Positions 1 through 5,742 are shown, counted from the first letter of the stretch. The stretch is 12,644 bases of DNA from an uncultured Oscillospiraceae bacterium (GCA_905233595.1 CAJOFI010000037.1:1-12644), one strand, 5' to 3'. The notes: generated from the letters alone by a model not told the origin. Translations and numbers: made by a program.

Positions 1-150
1 CTGGGTGCAGGCTTCGGTGGTGATGGTGAAGCCCTGGGGGACGGGCAGACCGATGTTGCTCATCTCGGCCAGGTTCGCGCCCTTGCCGCCGAGCAGCTCA
101 CGCATGGAAGCGTTGCCTTCGGAAAACAGGTAAACATACTTTTTGCTCAT
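1..150 (-). CDS. ppdK: Pyruvate, phosphate dikinase, N-terminal fragment (runs off left edge)
   Basis: PPDK interconverts pyruvate, ATP and phosphate with PEP, AMP and pyrophosphate in the cytoplasm; many anaerobes use it in glycolysis. Only the first 50 codons are present. They begin [20 protein letters not shown] and continue with the family's N-terminal signature [10 protein letters not shown] and then [11 protein letters not shown], the start of the ATP-grasp nucleotide-binding domain. The ATG at 150-148 is preceded by AAAGGA at a suitable distance. The gene lies 90 nt downstream of rsmA in the same direction, with a possible promoter of its own in the gap. PEP synthase shares part of this signature, but the opening residues fit PPDK better. 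Confidence 0.93.
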   Translation of the reverse strand, partial: MSKKYVYLFSEGNASMRELLGGKGANLAEMSNIGLPVPQGFTITTEACTQ

Positions 151-200
151 TGTTTTCGTCCTTTCTCGTATGTCAAAAAATATCTTTTTTGCCACTCATT

Positions 201-230
201 AGTTTACTACATTTCCGTGAAAATAATCAA
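201..230 (-). promoter_or_regulatory. Candidate sigma-A promoter for ppdK
   Basis: On the minus strand, TTGATT (230-225) and TAAACT (206-201) are separated by 18 nt in an AT-rich stretch between rsmA and ppdK, about 50 nt upstream of the ppdK ATG. This is a fair match to the -35 and -10 consensus. No terminator is visible after rsmA, so readthrough from rsmA is also possible. Confidence 0.4.
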
Positions 231-240
231 TGCATTTTCC

Positions 241-1107
241 TTACAAATCCGAGCAGCTCAAGCTGTGTATTTCGTCAGTTATTTTTGCAAAACCACCAAG
301 GTCAAGCGCCTCTCCCCGGATTTTTGGGTCAAATCCACAAGATTTCAGTACCATTTCCGCCCGCGCCTTCTCGAGCCCAAGCCCCGCGCTGAGGGCGTTG
401 ACAAGGGTCTTGCGCCGCTGGTTGAAGGCCGCGCGGACGACCTTGAAGAGAAGCGCCTCGTCCGACACCGGGACGGGCGGCTTTTCCCTGCGCGTCAGAC
501 GGATGACCGAGGAGGTGACCTTCGGCTGCGGCACGAAGCAGCCCGGCGGCACGTCAAAGAGGATCTCCGTCTCGCAGTACCACTGCACGAAGAGCGTGAA
601 CGCGCCGTAGTCGGCGGTGTTCGCCTCGGCGCAGATGCGGCGCGCCACCTCGCGCTGGATCATCACCGTGATGCGTTCAAAGCAGCCGGACTCGATGAGC
701 GCCGTGAGCACCGGGCTCGTCACGTTATAGGGCAGGTTTGCGCAGACCACCGGCGTAAGCCCCGGGAAGCACTCCGCGACCAGCGCCGGGAGATCCTGCT
801 TCAAAACGTCCCCGAAGAGCACCTCGACGTTCTCGCAGCCGGTAAGGGTCTCCGCGAGGATGGGCTGCAGCGAAGCGTCCAGCTCCACGGACAGCACCCT
901 GCCCGCGCGTTTGGAGAGCTGCTCGGTCAGGCAGCCGATGCCGGGGCCGACCTCTAAAACGCCCACAGTCTCATCCAGCCCCGCCGCCTCCGCGATGCGC
1001 TCGGGCACCCAGGCGGCGGTCAGAAAGTTCTGCCCCAGGGACTTGGAGAAGCGAAAGCCATGCCGTGTGAGCAGAGCTCGGATTTCGTTGTAATCGGTAA
1101 GGTTCAT
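241..1107 (-). CDS. rsmA: 16S rRNA (adenine1518/1519-N6)-dimethyltransferase RsmA/KsgA
   Basis: RsmA dimethylates two adjacent adenines in helix 45 of 16S rRNA using S-adenosylmethionine, a late step and checkpoint in 30S assembly. The 288-residue protein has the usual length. Visible motifs are SLGQNFL (23-29), the SAM-binding VLEVGPGIG (50-58), acidic VELD (74-77), GD at 99-100, the catalytic NLPY (124-127), the FVPQPKVTSSV strand (191-201) and AFNQRRKTL (227-235). The ATG at 1107 has GGGAG upstream. The gene lies downstream of a GNAT gene and a small palindromic repeat, and ppdK follows it. Nothing essential is missing. Confidence 0.96.
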   Translation of the reverse strand: MNLTDYNEIRALLTRHGFRFSKSLGQNFLTAAWVPERIAEAAGLDETVGVLEVGPGIGCLTEQLSKRAGRVLSVELDASLQPILAETLTGCENVEVLFGDVLKQDLPALVAECFPGLTPVVCANLPYNVTSPVLTALIESGCFERITVMIQREVARRICAEANTADYGAFTLFVQWYCETEILFDVPPGCFVPQPKVTSSVIRLTRREKPPVPVSDEALLFKVVRAAFNQRRKTLVNALSAGLGLEKARAEMVLKSCGFDPKIRGEALDLGGFAKITDEIHSLSCSDL

Positions 1108-1121
1108 AGGTTCTCCCGTTG

Positions 1122-1213
1122 AGAGTGAATAGTGAATAATGAATAGATAAGCGACATATTATCATCTGTTCCCGAAGGGAACACCACAACTTTTCACTAT
1201 TCTCTTTTCACTT
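1122..1213. repeat. Small palindromic dispersed repeat, copy A
   Basis: The gap between rsmA and the GNAT gene has GTGAATAGTGAATAATGAAT-like sequence on the left and its imperfect inverse TTCACTATTCTCTTTTCACT on the right. Between them is a perfect 6-bp hairpin, GTTCCC-GAA-GGGAAC (1168-1182). The stretch 1146-1213 matches the reverse complement of 3031-3104 at roughly four positions in five by eye. The right end runs into the 3' end of the GNAT gene and contains its stop codon. It is non-coding and MITE-like; I cannot name the family. Confidence 0.75.
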
Positions 1214-1699
1214 TTTCAGTATCTTCTCATACGCCTGTCTTGCCGGGTCGTGACCCGGCTCCGCCTGTACCTGCACGTTCCCGCGGTAGCGGAAGCCGCT
1301 GTCGCGCAGCAGGCGCTGCATGGGCTTGTTCTTTCTGTGCGTATCGGTGCGGATGCAGCGCAGGCCGAGGGCGCGCGCCTGCTGCTCGACACAGGCGATC
1401 AGCTTCTCCGCCATGCCGCTGCCGCGAAAATCCTTCGCCACGGCGGCGCGGTGCAGGGTGCAGTACGCCATGCCCTCCGTCCACTTGCCGTCGGTGATGC
1501 GGGCGTAGCTCTCCTCCTCCCGGGTGGAGAGGGTGAAGAAGCCCCCGACCTCTTCCCCGTGAAGAACGACAAAGCACTCGCCCCGCGCCATATCGGCGCG
1601 GAAGGCCGCCTCGTCGGGGTACTCGCCCTGCCACTGATCGACCCGCTGTTTTTTGAGGGTTTTCCGGGCGTAACGGACGATCTCCAGGATCACGGCCAT
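1208..1699 (-). CDS. GNAT-family N-acetyltransferase (N-terminus probably truncated by a frameshift)
   Basis: This is a GNAT-fold acyl-CoA-dependent acetyltransferase of 163 residues with unknown substrate. The CoA-binding motif A is clear: LHRAAVAKDFRGSGMAEKL (82-100) with R-G-x-G-x-A at 92-97. The C-terminal motif TDTHRKNKPMQRLLRDSGF (118-136) is typical of the superfamily. The usual first strand (an xxRPxTxxD-like segment) is absent: the protein opens directly at the first helix, AVILEIVRYARK. An in-frame TGA lies one codon before the ATG, and no convincing Shine-Dalgarno precedes it. A suitable missing N-terminus, RRPITQ, sits just upstream in the trmD frame, suggesting a one-base indel near 1700-1712. 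The stop codon lies inside the adjacent repeat. The family is certain; the start and intactness are not. Confidence 0.8.
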   Translation of the reverse strand: MAVILEIVRYARKTLKKQRVDQWQGEYPDEAAFRADMARGECFVVLHGEEVGGFFTLSTREEESYARITDGKWTEGMAYCTLHRAAVAKDFRGSGMAEKLIACVEQQARALGLRCIRTDTHRKNKPMQRLLRDSGFRYRGNVQVQAEPGHDPARQAYEKILKK

Positions 1700-2471
1700 A
1701 GCTCACGGGCTGCGTGATCGGGCGGCGGCTCGCCTCCATCTCGATCTCGGCGAGGAGCTTCTGATCCTCGGGAGCCGCGGGCGTGAAGGCTTCAAACATA
1801 TCGGGGCGCTTGCGCTTCGTGCGCAGAAGCTGCTGCTTGCGTCGCCAGCGCTCCACCTTCGCGTGGTCGCCGTTCAAGAGGATCTCCGGCACGCGCCGCC
1901 CCTCCCAGTCCTCCGGGCGGGTGTACTGCGGGTATTCGAGCAGGCCATCCCAATGGCTCTCGCCGGTGTAGCACTGCTCGTCCGCGAGCACGCCGGGGAC
2001 GAGGCGGCACACCGAATCCGCCACCGCCATGGCGGCGATCTCCCCGCCGGTGAGCACGAAGTCGCCGAGCGAGATCTCCTCGTCCACGCAGGCCTCGATG
2101 AAGCGCTCGTCCACGCCCTCGTAGTGCCCACAGACCAAAACGAGATGGTCGTAGTCGCGGTTTAAGCGTTTGGCGGTCTCCTGGTTATAGGGCTTGCCCT
2201 GGGGGCTCATGTAGATCACGCGGCGGCGGCGCTCGCCTGCCTCGCGTACCACATGCTCGAGGCAGGATTTGAGCGGCTGCGCCATCATCACACAGCCGAA
2301 GCCCCCGCCGTAGGGGTAGTCGTCCACCTGGTTCTGTTTGTTCTCGGTGAAATCCCGGATCTGGACGCAGTGTATGTCCACGATGCCCTTCTTGGCGGCG
2401 CGGCCGATGATGCTCTCATGCAGCACGGCATTCACCGTGTCGGGAAACAGGGTCAAAATGTCGATCCTCAT
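1227..2471 (-). CDS. trmD: tRNA (guanine37-N1)-methyltransferase TrmD, with a spurious or fused C-terminal extension
   Basis: TrmD methylates G37 of tRNAs to prevent +1 frameshifting; it is a SPOUT enzyme that binds SAM in a trefoil knot. The authentic part is residues 1 to about 245: MRIDILTLFP at the start, YPYGGGFG (53-59), YMSPQGKP (87-94), VCGHYEGVDER (113-123), and the knot segment SLGDFVLTGGE (134-144). The ATG overlaps the rimM stop by one base (TAATG), indicating coupled translation. TrmD normally ends near 240-255 residues, but here the frame stays open to residue 414. The extra part (about 248-414) overlaps the GNAT gene in another frame and is rich in R, G, P and H, as expected of out-of-frame GC-rich DNA. 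Either a frameshift joined what was a TrmD-GNAT arrangement, or the native stop was lost. The TrmD identity is secure; the end coordinate is not. Confidence 0.9.
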   Translation of the reverse strand: MRIDILTLFPDTVNAVLHESIIGRAAKKGIVDIHCVQIRDFTENKQNQVDDYPYGGGFGCVMMAQPLKSCLEHVVREAGERRRRVIYMSPQGKPYNQETAKRLNRDYDHLVLVCGHYEGVDERFIEACVDEEISLGDFVLTGGEIAAMAVADSVCRLVPGVLADEQCYTGESHWDGLLEYPQYTRPEDWEGRRVPEILLNGDHAKVERWRRKQQLLRTKRKRPDMFEAFTPAAPEDQKLLAEIEMEASRRPITQPVSYGRDPGDRPLRPENPQKTAGRSVAGRVPRRGGLPRRYGAGRVLCRSSRGRGRGLLHPLHPGGGELRPHHRRQVDGGHGVLHPAPRRRGEGFSRQRHGGEADRLCRAAGARPRPALHPHRYAQKEQAHAAPAARQRLPLPRERAGTGGAGSRPGKTGV

Positions 2472-2959
2472 TACATGCCCTCAATCAGATGCACGGTGAT
2501 GATGCCGGCCTCGGCGTCGGTTTTCAGAATAAACGCCGGCACGGCGGGGATCAGGTGCTCGCGCTCCCCCTGCACGACGTAGACGTTGTGCGCGGGGCGC
2601 TCCATCACGTCCACGAGCTTGCCGATCTCGCGCCCCTGCTCGTCCACGACCGACGCGCCGAGGATGTCCTGCACGAAAAACGTCCCGCGCGGGAGGCGCA
2701 CGTCGTCCCGGTCAACGGTCACGGTCTTGCCCTTGAGCGCCATTGCGGCGTTCACGTCGTCCATGCCCTCGAGCTTTGCGATGAGAAAATTCTTCTGTAC
2801 CTTGCCGGACAGAAGTTTTTTCTCCTCCCCCGCCACGAACACGCGCGGGAAGCGGCGCAGAAACTGCGGGCTGTCGAGCCAGACCTCGATCTTCACCTCG
2901 CCCGCCACGCCATGCGTATTCGTCACGCGCCCGGCCTCGATATACTGCTGCTTCTCCAT
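2471..2959 (-). CDS. rimM: Ribosome maturation factor RimM
   Basis: RimM binds S19 in the 30S head and assists late 16S rRNA folding and processing. The 162-residue protein shows the N-terminal beta-barrel opening YIEAGRVTNTHGVAGEVKIE (6-25) and the C-terminal PRC-barrel with FFVQDILGASVVDEQGREIG (94-113) and a short LIPAVPAFI segment (136-144). I chose the ATG at 2959 because GGGAGGAG lies just upstream; a longer frame from 2980 would add seven unlikely residues. It is the first gene of a rimM-trmD-GNAT unit with its own promoter. The usual upstream partners rpsP and the KH-domain gene are not next to it here. Confidence 0.95.
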   Translation of the reverse strand: MEKQQYIEAGRVTNTHGVAGEVKIEVWLDSPQFLRRFPRVFVAGEEKKLLSGKVQKNFLIAKLEGMDDVNAAMALKGKTVTVDRDDVRLPRGTFFVQDILGASVVDEQGREIGKLVDVMERPAHNVYVVQGEREHLIPAVPAFILKTDAEAGIITVHLIEGM

Positions 2960-2989
2960 AGGAACTCCTCCCGCTTGCATAGTAGTGGT

Positions 2990-3018
2990 ATTATAGCACG
3001 GTTTACGCGGTTTGTCTG
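2990..3018 (-). promoter_or_regulatory. Extended -10 sigma-A promoter for rimM-trmD
   Basis: On the minus strand, a perfect TATAAT (2995-2990) is preceded by TGC, giving an extended -10 element, and by CAGACA (3018-3013) 17 nt upstream, a four-of-six match to TTGACA. Transcription would start near 2983 and leave a 5' leader of only about 25 nt before rimM. This is the best promoter in the window. Confidence 0.75.
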
Positions 3019-3030
3019 CTTTTTTGTTAC

Positions 3031-3104
3031 CAGTGAATAGTGAAAAGCGAATAGTGAATAGTTATGGTGTCCCCTTCGGGGACGAATTGTAATTTGTGCT
3101 TATC
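3031..3104. repeat. Small palindromic dispersed repeat, copy B
   Basis: This is the inverse-orientation relative of copy A. It has GTGAATAGTGAAAAGCGAAT-type sequence at one end and a perfect 6-bp hairpin, GTCCCC-TTC-GGGGAC (3069-3083). In the same orientation the two hairpins are GTTCCC-GAA-GGGAAC and GTCCCC-GAA-GGGGAC, so one base pair has changed on both sides. It sits upstream of the rimM promoter, between the FlaR-like gene and rimM. Confidence 0.75.
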
Positions 3105-3120
3105 GGCACCTTAAATCATA

Positions 3121-3180
3121 CTTGGCTCCCCCTCCTGGCGAAGGGGAGCTGTCGAGCGAGACTGAGAGGGCAGTAAGCGT
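3121..3180. repeat. Second small dispersed repeat (GCTCCCC-type hairpin)
   Basis: GCTCCCC (3125-3131) and GGGGAGC (3143-3149) form a 7-bp stem with an 11-nt loop. It is followed by a GTC/GAC-flanked short palindrome (3151-3162) and CTGAGAGGG. The pattern resembles the GGCTCCCC...GGGGAGCTGTC...ACTGAG repeats I associate with gut Clostridia genomes; that is recall, not a search. There is no T-run on either side, so it is not a standard terminator. Together with copy B it accounts for most of the 252-nt gap at 2960-3211, which otherwise holds only the rimM promoter. Confidence 0.5.
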
Positions 3181-3211
3181 CACCATTTTCCTAACGTAGA
3201 GCCAAATGCGC

Positions 3212-3718
3212 TCAAACCTGCGCGATCAACGCATCCAGCTCCCGCTGGTTTCGGATCACGACCGTCTTTTCCGGGTACTGCGCTTGGATTTTCGCGTAAC
3301 TTTGGCGGATTTTACGGCTCCTCCCCTCCCAGAGCACCCAGCGTAGGAAAGCCGCGTCCAGCTTTTCTTCGCAGCCCTCGCCCATGTCCGGGCGGGTCTG
3401 CCCCCGGTACTGGCGCTTGCGCTTTGACACGCGACAAAGGCAGGAAAGGCGGGAAAAGAGCATGAGGATGATCGTGTCCGCCTCCTCGAGCCGCCGCTGC
3501 TGGTACAGGCTGCTGTAATTGCCGTCGATGACCCAGCTCTCGTTCTCGTCCAGAAAGGCTTTAACGATCCGCCGCTTTTCGGCGTCATCGCGCGCTGTCC
3601 AATTGGGCAGCCACTGCACTCGGTCAAGATGCAGCACGGGGACGCCGTGCTTTTCCCCCAGCTTTCGCGCAAGCGTTGATTTCCCGCTGCCGCTGTAGCC
3701 GCGAATCACGATTTTCAT
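3212..3718 (-). CDS. FlaR-like P-loop NTPase/kinase (adenylate kinase-related)
   Basis: This 168-residue cytoplasmic protein belongs to the adenylate-kinase-like P-loop group often labelled 'DNA topology modulation protein FlaR'; its substrate is unknown. Visible features are Walker A GYSGSGKST (7-15), LHLDRVQWLPNW (29-40), VIDGNYSS (63-70), ADTIILM (80-86) and the characteristic GCEEKLDAAFLRWVLW (115-130). The length is typical. Its ATG lies one base after the TGA of the upstream GNAT gene (TGATATG), so translation is probably coupled. The FlaR name comes from an old topology phenotype and should not be read as a demonstrated function. Confidence 0.85.
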   Translation of the reverse strand: MKIVIRGYSGSGKSTLARKLGEKHGVPVLHLDRVQWLPNWTARDDAEKRRIVKAFLDENESWVIDGNYSSLYQQRRLEEADTIILMLFSRLSCLCRVSKRKRQYRGQTRPDMGEGCEEKLDAAFLRWVLWEGRSRKIRQSYAKIQAQYPEKTVVIRNQRELDALIAQV

Positions 3719-3719
3719 A

Positions 3720-4172
3720 TCAGTTCTCCAGACGCTTAAACAATCTCGCGTTCCAAAACTCCATCCCCAGCTCGTCGAGGTAGAAATGCAGCACGCGCTT
3801 CCAGTCCTTCGTCGCCGTGCTGAGCATGATCTGCCGCAGCCCCGCGCGGCGTGCCGCTGCCTCGCACAGCGCGAACAAGCCGCGTCCGATGCCCTCGGAA
3901 CGTCGCGCGGGGATCACGTAGAGCTCTTCGATCTCAAAATACGCCGCGTCCTTCTCGATAACGCTGCTCTCCTCCTTCGCCTTCGCCGAAAGGCCGAAGA
4001 GGTAGCCCACGATTTCGCCATCCTCCTCCGCGACAAAGATACGCCGTCCGCGCAGATCATCCTCGGTATTTGTCCGATAGCCGTGGCAGCTCTCCTCAGC
4101 CTCCCAGCCGGCGGAGAGGGAGATCATGCGCGCATACAGCGTATCATTCGCTTCCGCTTCGTAAATCCTCAT
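3720..4172 (-). CDS. GNAT-family N-acetyltransferase
   Basis: A 150-residue single-domain GNAT acetyltransferase with unknown acceptor. The central strand IFVAEEDGEIVGYLFG (45-60) leads to motif A, IEELYVIPARRSEGIGRGLF (81-100), with the R-x-x-G-x-G/A pyrophosphate loop at 91-96. It ends with a typical strand, MEFWNARLFKRLEN (137-150). The ATG at 4172 overlaps the stop of a seven-codon frame (ATGA). Only about 20 nt separate it from the terminator of the ribosomal operon, so I see no room for a standard promoter; expression may depend on terminator readthrough or a promoter inside rplQ. It pairs with the FlaR-like gene downstream. Confidence 0.88.
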   Translation of the reverse strand: MRIYEAEANDTLYARMISLSAGWEAEESCHGYRTNTEDDLRGRRIFVAEEDGEIVGYLFGLSAKAKEESSVIEKDAAYFEIEELYVIPARRSEGIGRGLFALCEAAARRAGLRQIMLSTATKDWKRVLHFYLDELGMEFWNARLFKRLEN

Positions 4173-4193
4173 GCCAGAATTTCCTCGCTCATT

Positions 4194-4222
4194 GAAAAAT
4201 CCCTCCCGTTTCCGGGAGGGAT
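4194..4222 (-). terminator. Intrinsic terminator of the spc-alpha ribosomal operon
   Basis: On the minus strand, ATCCCTCCCG (4222-4213), loop GAAA and CGGGAGGGAT (4208-4199) form a perfect 10-bp stem followed by TTTTC. It starts 13 nt after the rplQ stop codon. The plus-strand side has only a weaker T-run after CG, so it works mainly in the rplQ direction. Confidence 0.9.
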
Positions 4223-4235
4223 CGTTTTTATGGGA

Positions 4236-4577
4236 TCAGACCAGCTCGATGACCGCGACCTCCGCGGCGTCGCCGCGACGGGCGCCGATGCGGGTGATGC
4301 GGGTGTAGCCGCCGTTGCGGTCGGCGTACTTGGAAGCCAGCTCGTCCTTGACCTTCTTGGCCACGTCCTCGCGGGTGACGAAGCTGAGCATCTCACGGTA
4401 GGAAGCCAGGTCGGCCGCCTTGCCGAGCGTGATCATCTTATCGACCATCGGAGCAATCTCCTTGGCGCGGGTAACGGTGGTCTCCATACGGCCCTTGTCC
4501 AGCAGGTCAGTGGTCTGCTGTCGGAGCATGGCCATCCGCTGCGCGGTGGTCTTGCCGAGTTTTCTCGTACCGGGCAT
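4236..4577 (-). CDS. rplQ: 50S ribosomal protein L17
   Basis: L17 binds domain III of 23S rRNA near the peptide exit region. The 113-residue protein begins MPGTRKLGKTTAQRMAMLRQ, the family's conserved opening, followed by LLDKGRMETTVTRAKE (25-40) and a C-terminal GGYTRITRIGARRGDAAEVA (89-108). I chose the ATG at 4577 because AGGAGG (4593-4588) sits at good spacing; an upstream in-frame ATG at 4628 lies inside a hairpin and would add non-homologous residues. It is the last gene of the ribosomal operon. It is separated from rpoA by an unusually long structured gap and followed by a strong terminator. Confidence 0.97.
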   Translation of the reverse strand: MPGTRKLGKTTAQRMAMLRQQTTDLLDKGRMETTVTRAKEIAPMVDKMITLGKAADLASYREMLSFVTREDVAKKVKDELASKYADRNGGYTRITRIGARRGDAAEVAVIELV

Positions 4578-4596
4578 AATTGCAATTCCTCCTATT

Positions 4597-4631
4597 TTTT
4601 TCCATGGAAGCTGACGCTTCCATGGCAAAAA
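4597..4631 (-). promoter_or_regulatory. Stem-loop abutting the rplQ ribosome binding site
   Basis: CCATGGAAGC (4602-4611) and GCTTCCATGG (4616-4625) form a perfect 10-bp stem with a four-base loop. Flanking T5 (4597-4601) and A5 (4627-4631) tracts extend it by five pairs around one bulged base. In the rplQ mRNA the 3' side ends three bases before the AGGAGG. The stem is followed by A residues rather than U residues in this direction, so it is not a terminator. A role in translation control or RNA processing is inference. Confidence 0.55.
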
Positions 4632-4642
4632 GATTGATACTG

Positions 4643-4686
4643 ACGCGTGATTCTCGCCCCTTGCGGGGCAACCGAATCACATGCGT
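4643..4686 (-). other. Stem-loop in the rpoA-rplQ gap
   Basis: Nested arms pair ACGC (4643-4646) with GCGT (4683-4686), GTGATTC (4647-4653) with GAATCAC (4674-4680), and GCCCC (4656-4660) with GGGGC (4665-4669) around a TTGC loop. There is a 2-nt bulge and a small asymmetric internal loop. No T-run follows, so I leave the function open. Confidence 0.5.
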
Positions 4687-4746
4687 AAAAATCCCTCGCG
4701 CTGTAACACGATCAATAAACGACAATCAGCGCAGTCGCTTCGGGAT
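4687..4746 (-). terminator. Possible weak terminator or attenuator after rpoA
   Basis: Directly after the rpoA stop codon, ATCCC (4746-4742) can pair with GGGAT (4695-4691), and GCGCTG (4732-4727) with CAGCGC (4703-4698), followed by TTTT (4690-4687). The stem is interrupted by a 9-by-2 internal loop and has a 23-nt loop, so it is weaker than the one after rplQ. The rpoA end CGACAAT can also pair with ATTGTCG in the loop, giving a competing fold. It may only reduce rplQ transcription relative to rpoA. Confidence 0.3.
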
Positions 4747-5697
4747 TTATTGATTGTCGTCGCTGGCCAGGGACAGGCCCATCATCGTGAGCTTGTGCTC
4801 GACCTCCTCGAGGGACTTGCGGCCAAGGTTGCGAACCTTGATCATCTCGTCCTGGGTCTTGTTGACCAGATCTTCGACAGTGTTGATGTTGGCGCGTTTG
4901 AGGCAGTTGAAGCTTCTCACGGACAGATCCAGCTCTTCGATGGTCATCTTGAGCACGGTGTCAGGCTCCTTCTCCACCTTCTCCACGACGGTGGAGTTGA
5001 CGCCGATGGTGTCCGACAGGTCCGTAAAGAGGGTAAAGTGGTCGCAGAGTATCTTCGCCCCGAGAGACAGAGCGTCGCGCGCGGTCATGGTCTTGTCCGT
5101 CCACACCTCGACGGTCAGCTTGTCGAAGTCCGTCTGGTTGCCCACACGGGTGTTCTCGACGGTGTAGTTGACCTTCAGCACCGGGGTATAGATGGAGTCC
5201 ACAGGGATGGTACCGATGGCCATCTGGGGATTCTTGTTCTTCTCGGCGGAAACGTAGCCTCTGCCGTGGTCCAGGACGAGCTCCATGTTCAGCGCGCCGT
5301 CAGGTCCCAGGGTTGCAATGGGCTGCTCGGGATTGAGGATCTCGACCTCGGCGTCGGGCTTGATGTCACCGGCGGTGACGACGCCCTCGCCGGAGGCCTC
5401 GATGTAGACGGTCTTGGGACCGTCGCTGTGCAGACGGGCGATGATGCTCTTGACGTTCAGAACGATCTCCGTCACGTCCTCCTTGACGCCGGGAATGGTG
5501 GAAAACTCATGCTGCACACCGGCAATTTTGATGCTGGTGCATGCGGTTCCGGGGAGAGAAGACAGGAGCACCCTGCGAAGAGAGTTACCAAGTGTTGTGC
5601 CATAGCCGCGTTCCAGCGGCTCCACGACGTACTTGCCGTAAGAGCTGTCGGTGGGTGTTTCGATGCACTCAATGCGCGGCTTCTTAATTTCGATCAT
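4747..5697 (-). CDS. rpoA: DNA-directed RNA polymerase subunit alpha
   Basis: Alpha dimerises to nucleate RNA polymerase assembly and contacts activators and UP elements through its C-terminal domain. The 316-residue protein has the assembly signature [20 protein letters not shown] (28-47), a full N-terminal domain to about 230, and a C-terminal helix-hairpin-helix domain with [16 protein letters not shown] (256-271) and [16 protein letters not shown] (288-303). The ATG at 5697 has AAGGAGGG upstream with slightly long spacing (about 13 nt) across a palindrome, GTTATATAAC. It lies between rpsD and rplQ as in other bacteria. Confidence 0.98.
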   Translation of the reverse strand: MIEIKKPRIECIETPTDSSYGKYVVEPLERGYGTTLGNSLRRVLLSSLPGTACTSIKIAGVQHEFSTIPGVKEDVTEIVLNVKSIIARLHSDGPKTVYIEASGEGVVTAGDIKPDAEVEILNPEQPIATLGPDGALNMELVLDHGRGYVSAEKNKNPQMAIGTIPVDSIYTPVLKVNYTVENTRVGNQTDFDKLTVEVWTDKTMTARDALSLGAKILCDHFTLFTDLSDTIGVNSTVVEKVEKEPDTVLKMTIEELDLSVRSFNCLKRANINTVEDLVNKTQDEMIKVRNLGRKSLEEVEHKLTMMGLSLASDDNQ

Positions 5698-5742
5698 ATA
5701 GTTATATAACCCTCCTTAAAAATCTTGCGCTGGGTATCTCTA

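Noticed and set aside
1168..1182. The GTTCCC-GAA-GGGAAC hairpin as the terminator of the rimM-trmD-GNAT unit
   Set aside because: No T-run follows the stem on the minus strand, and the same hairpin occurs in the repeat upstream of rimM, so it belongs to the repeat.
1122..1213. A CRISPR array or tandem repeat based on the GAATAGTGAAT units
   Set aside because: Only short, imperfect iterations are present, with no regular spacers and no cas genes. The inverted partner and central hairpin fit a palindromic element.
1227..1728. A C-terminal TrmD domain of about 165 residues as a real new domain
   Set aside because: It is rich in R, G, P and H and lies over a well-conserved GNAT gene in another frame. 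That is the look of out-of-frame GC-rich DNA, not a folded domain.
4578..4628. A longer L17 starting at 4628
   Set aside because: The extra residues come from the hairpin and Shine-Dalgarno region, do not look like L17, and AGGAGG correctly precedes the ATG at 4577.
4597..4631. The CCATGGAAGC hairpin as an intrinsic terminator of rpoA
   Set aside because: In the transcript direction the stem is followed by A residues, and the T-tract lies on its 5' side.
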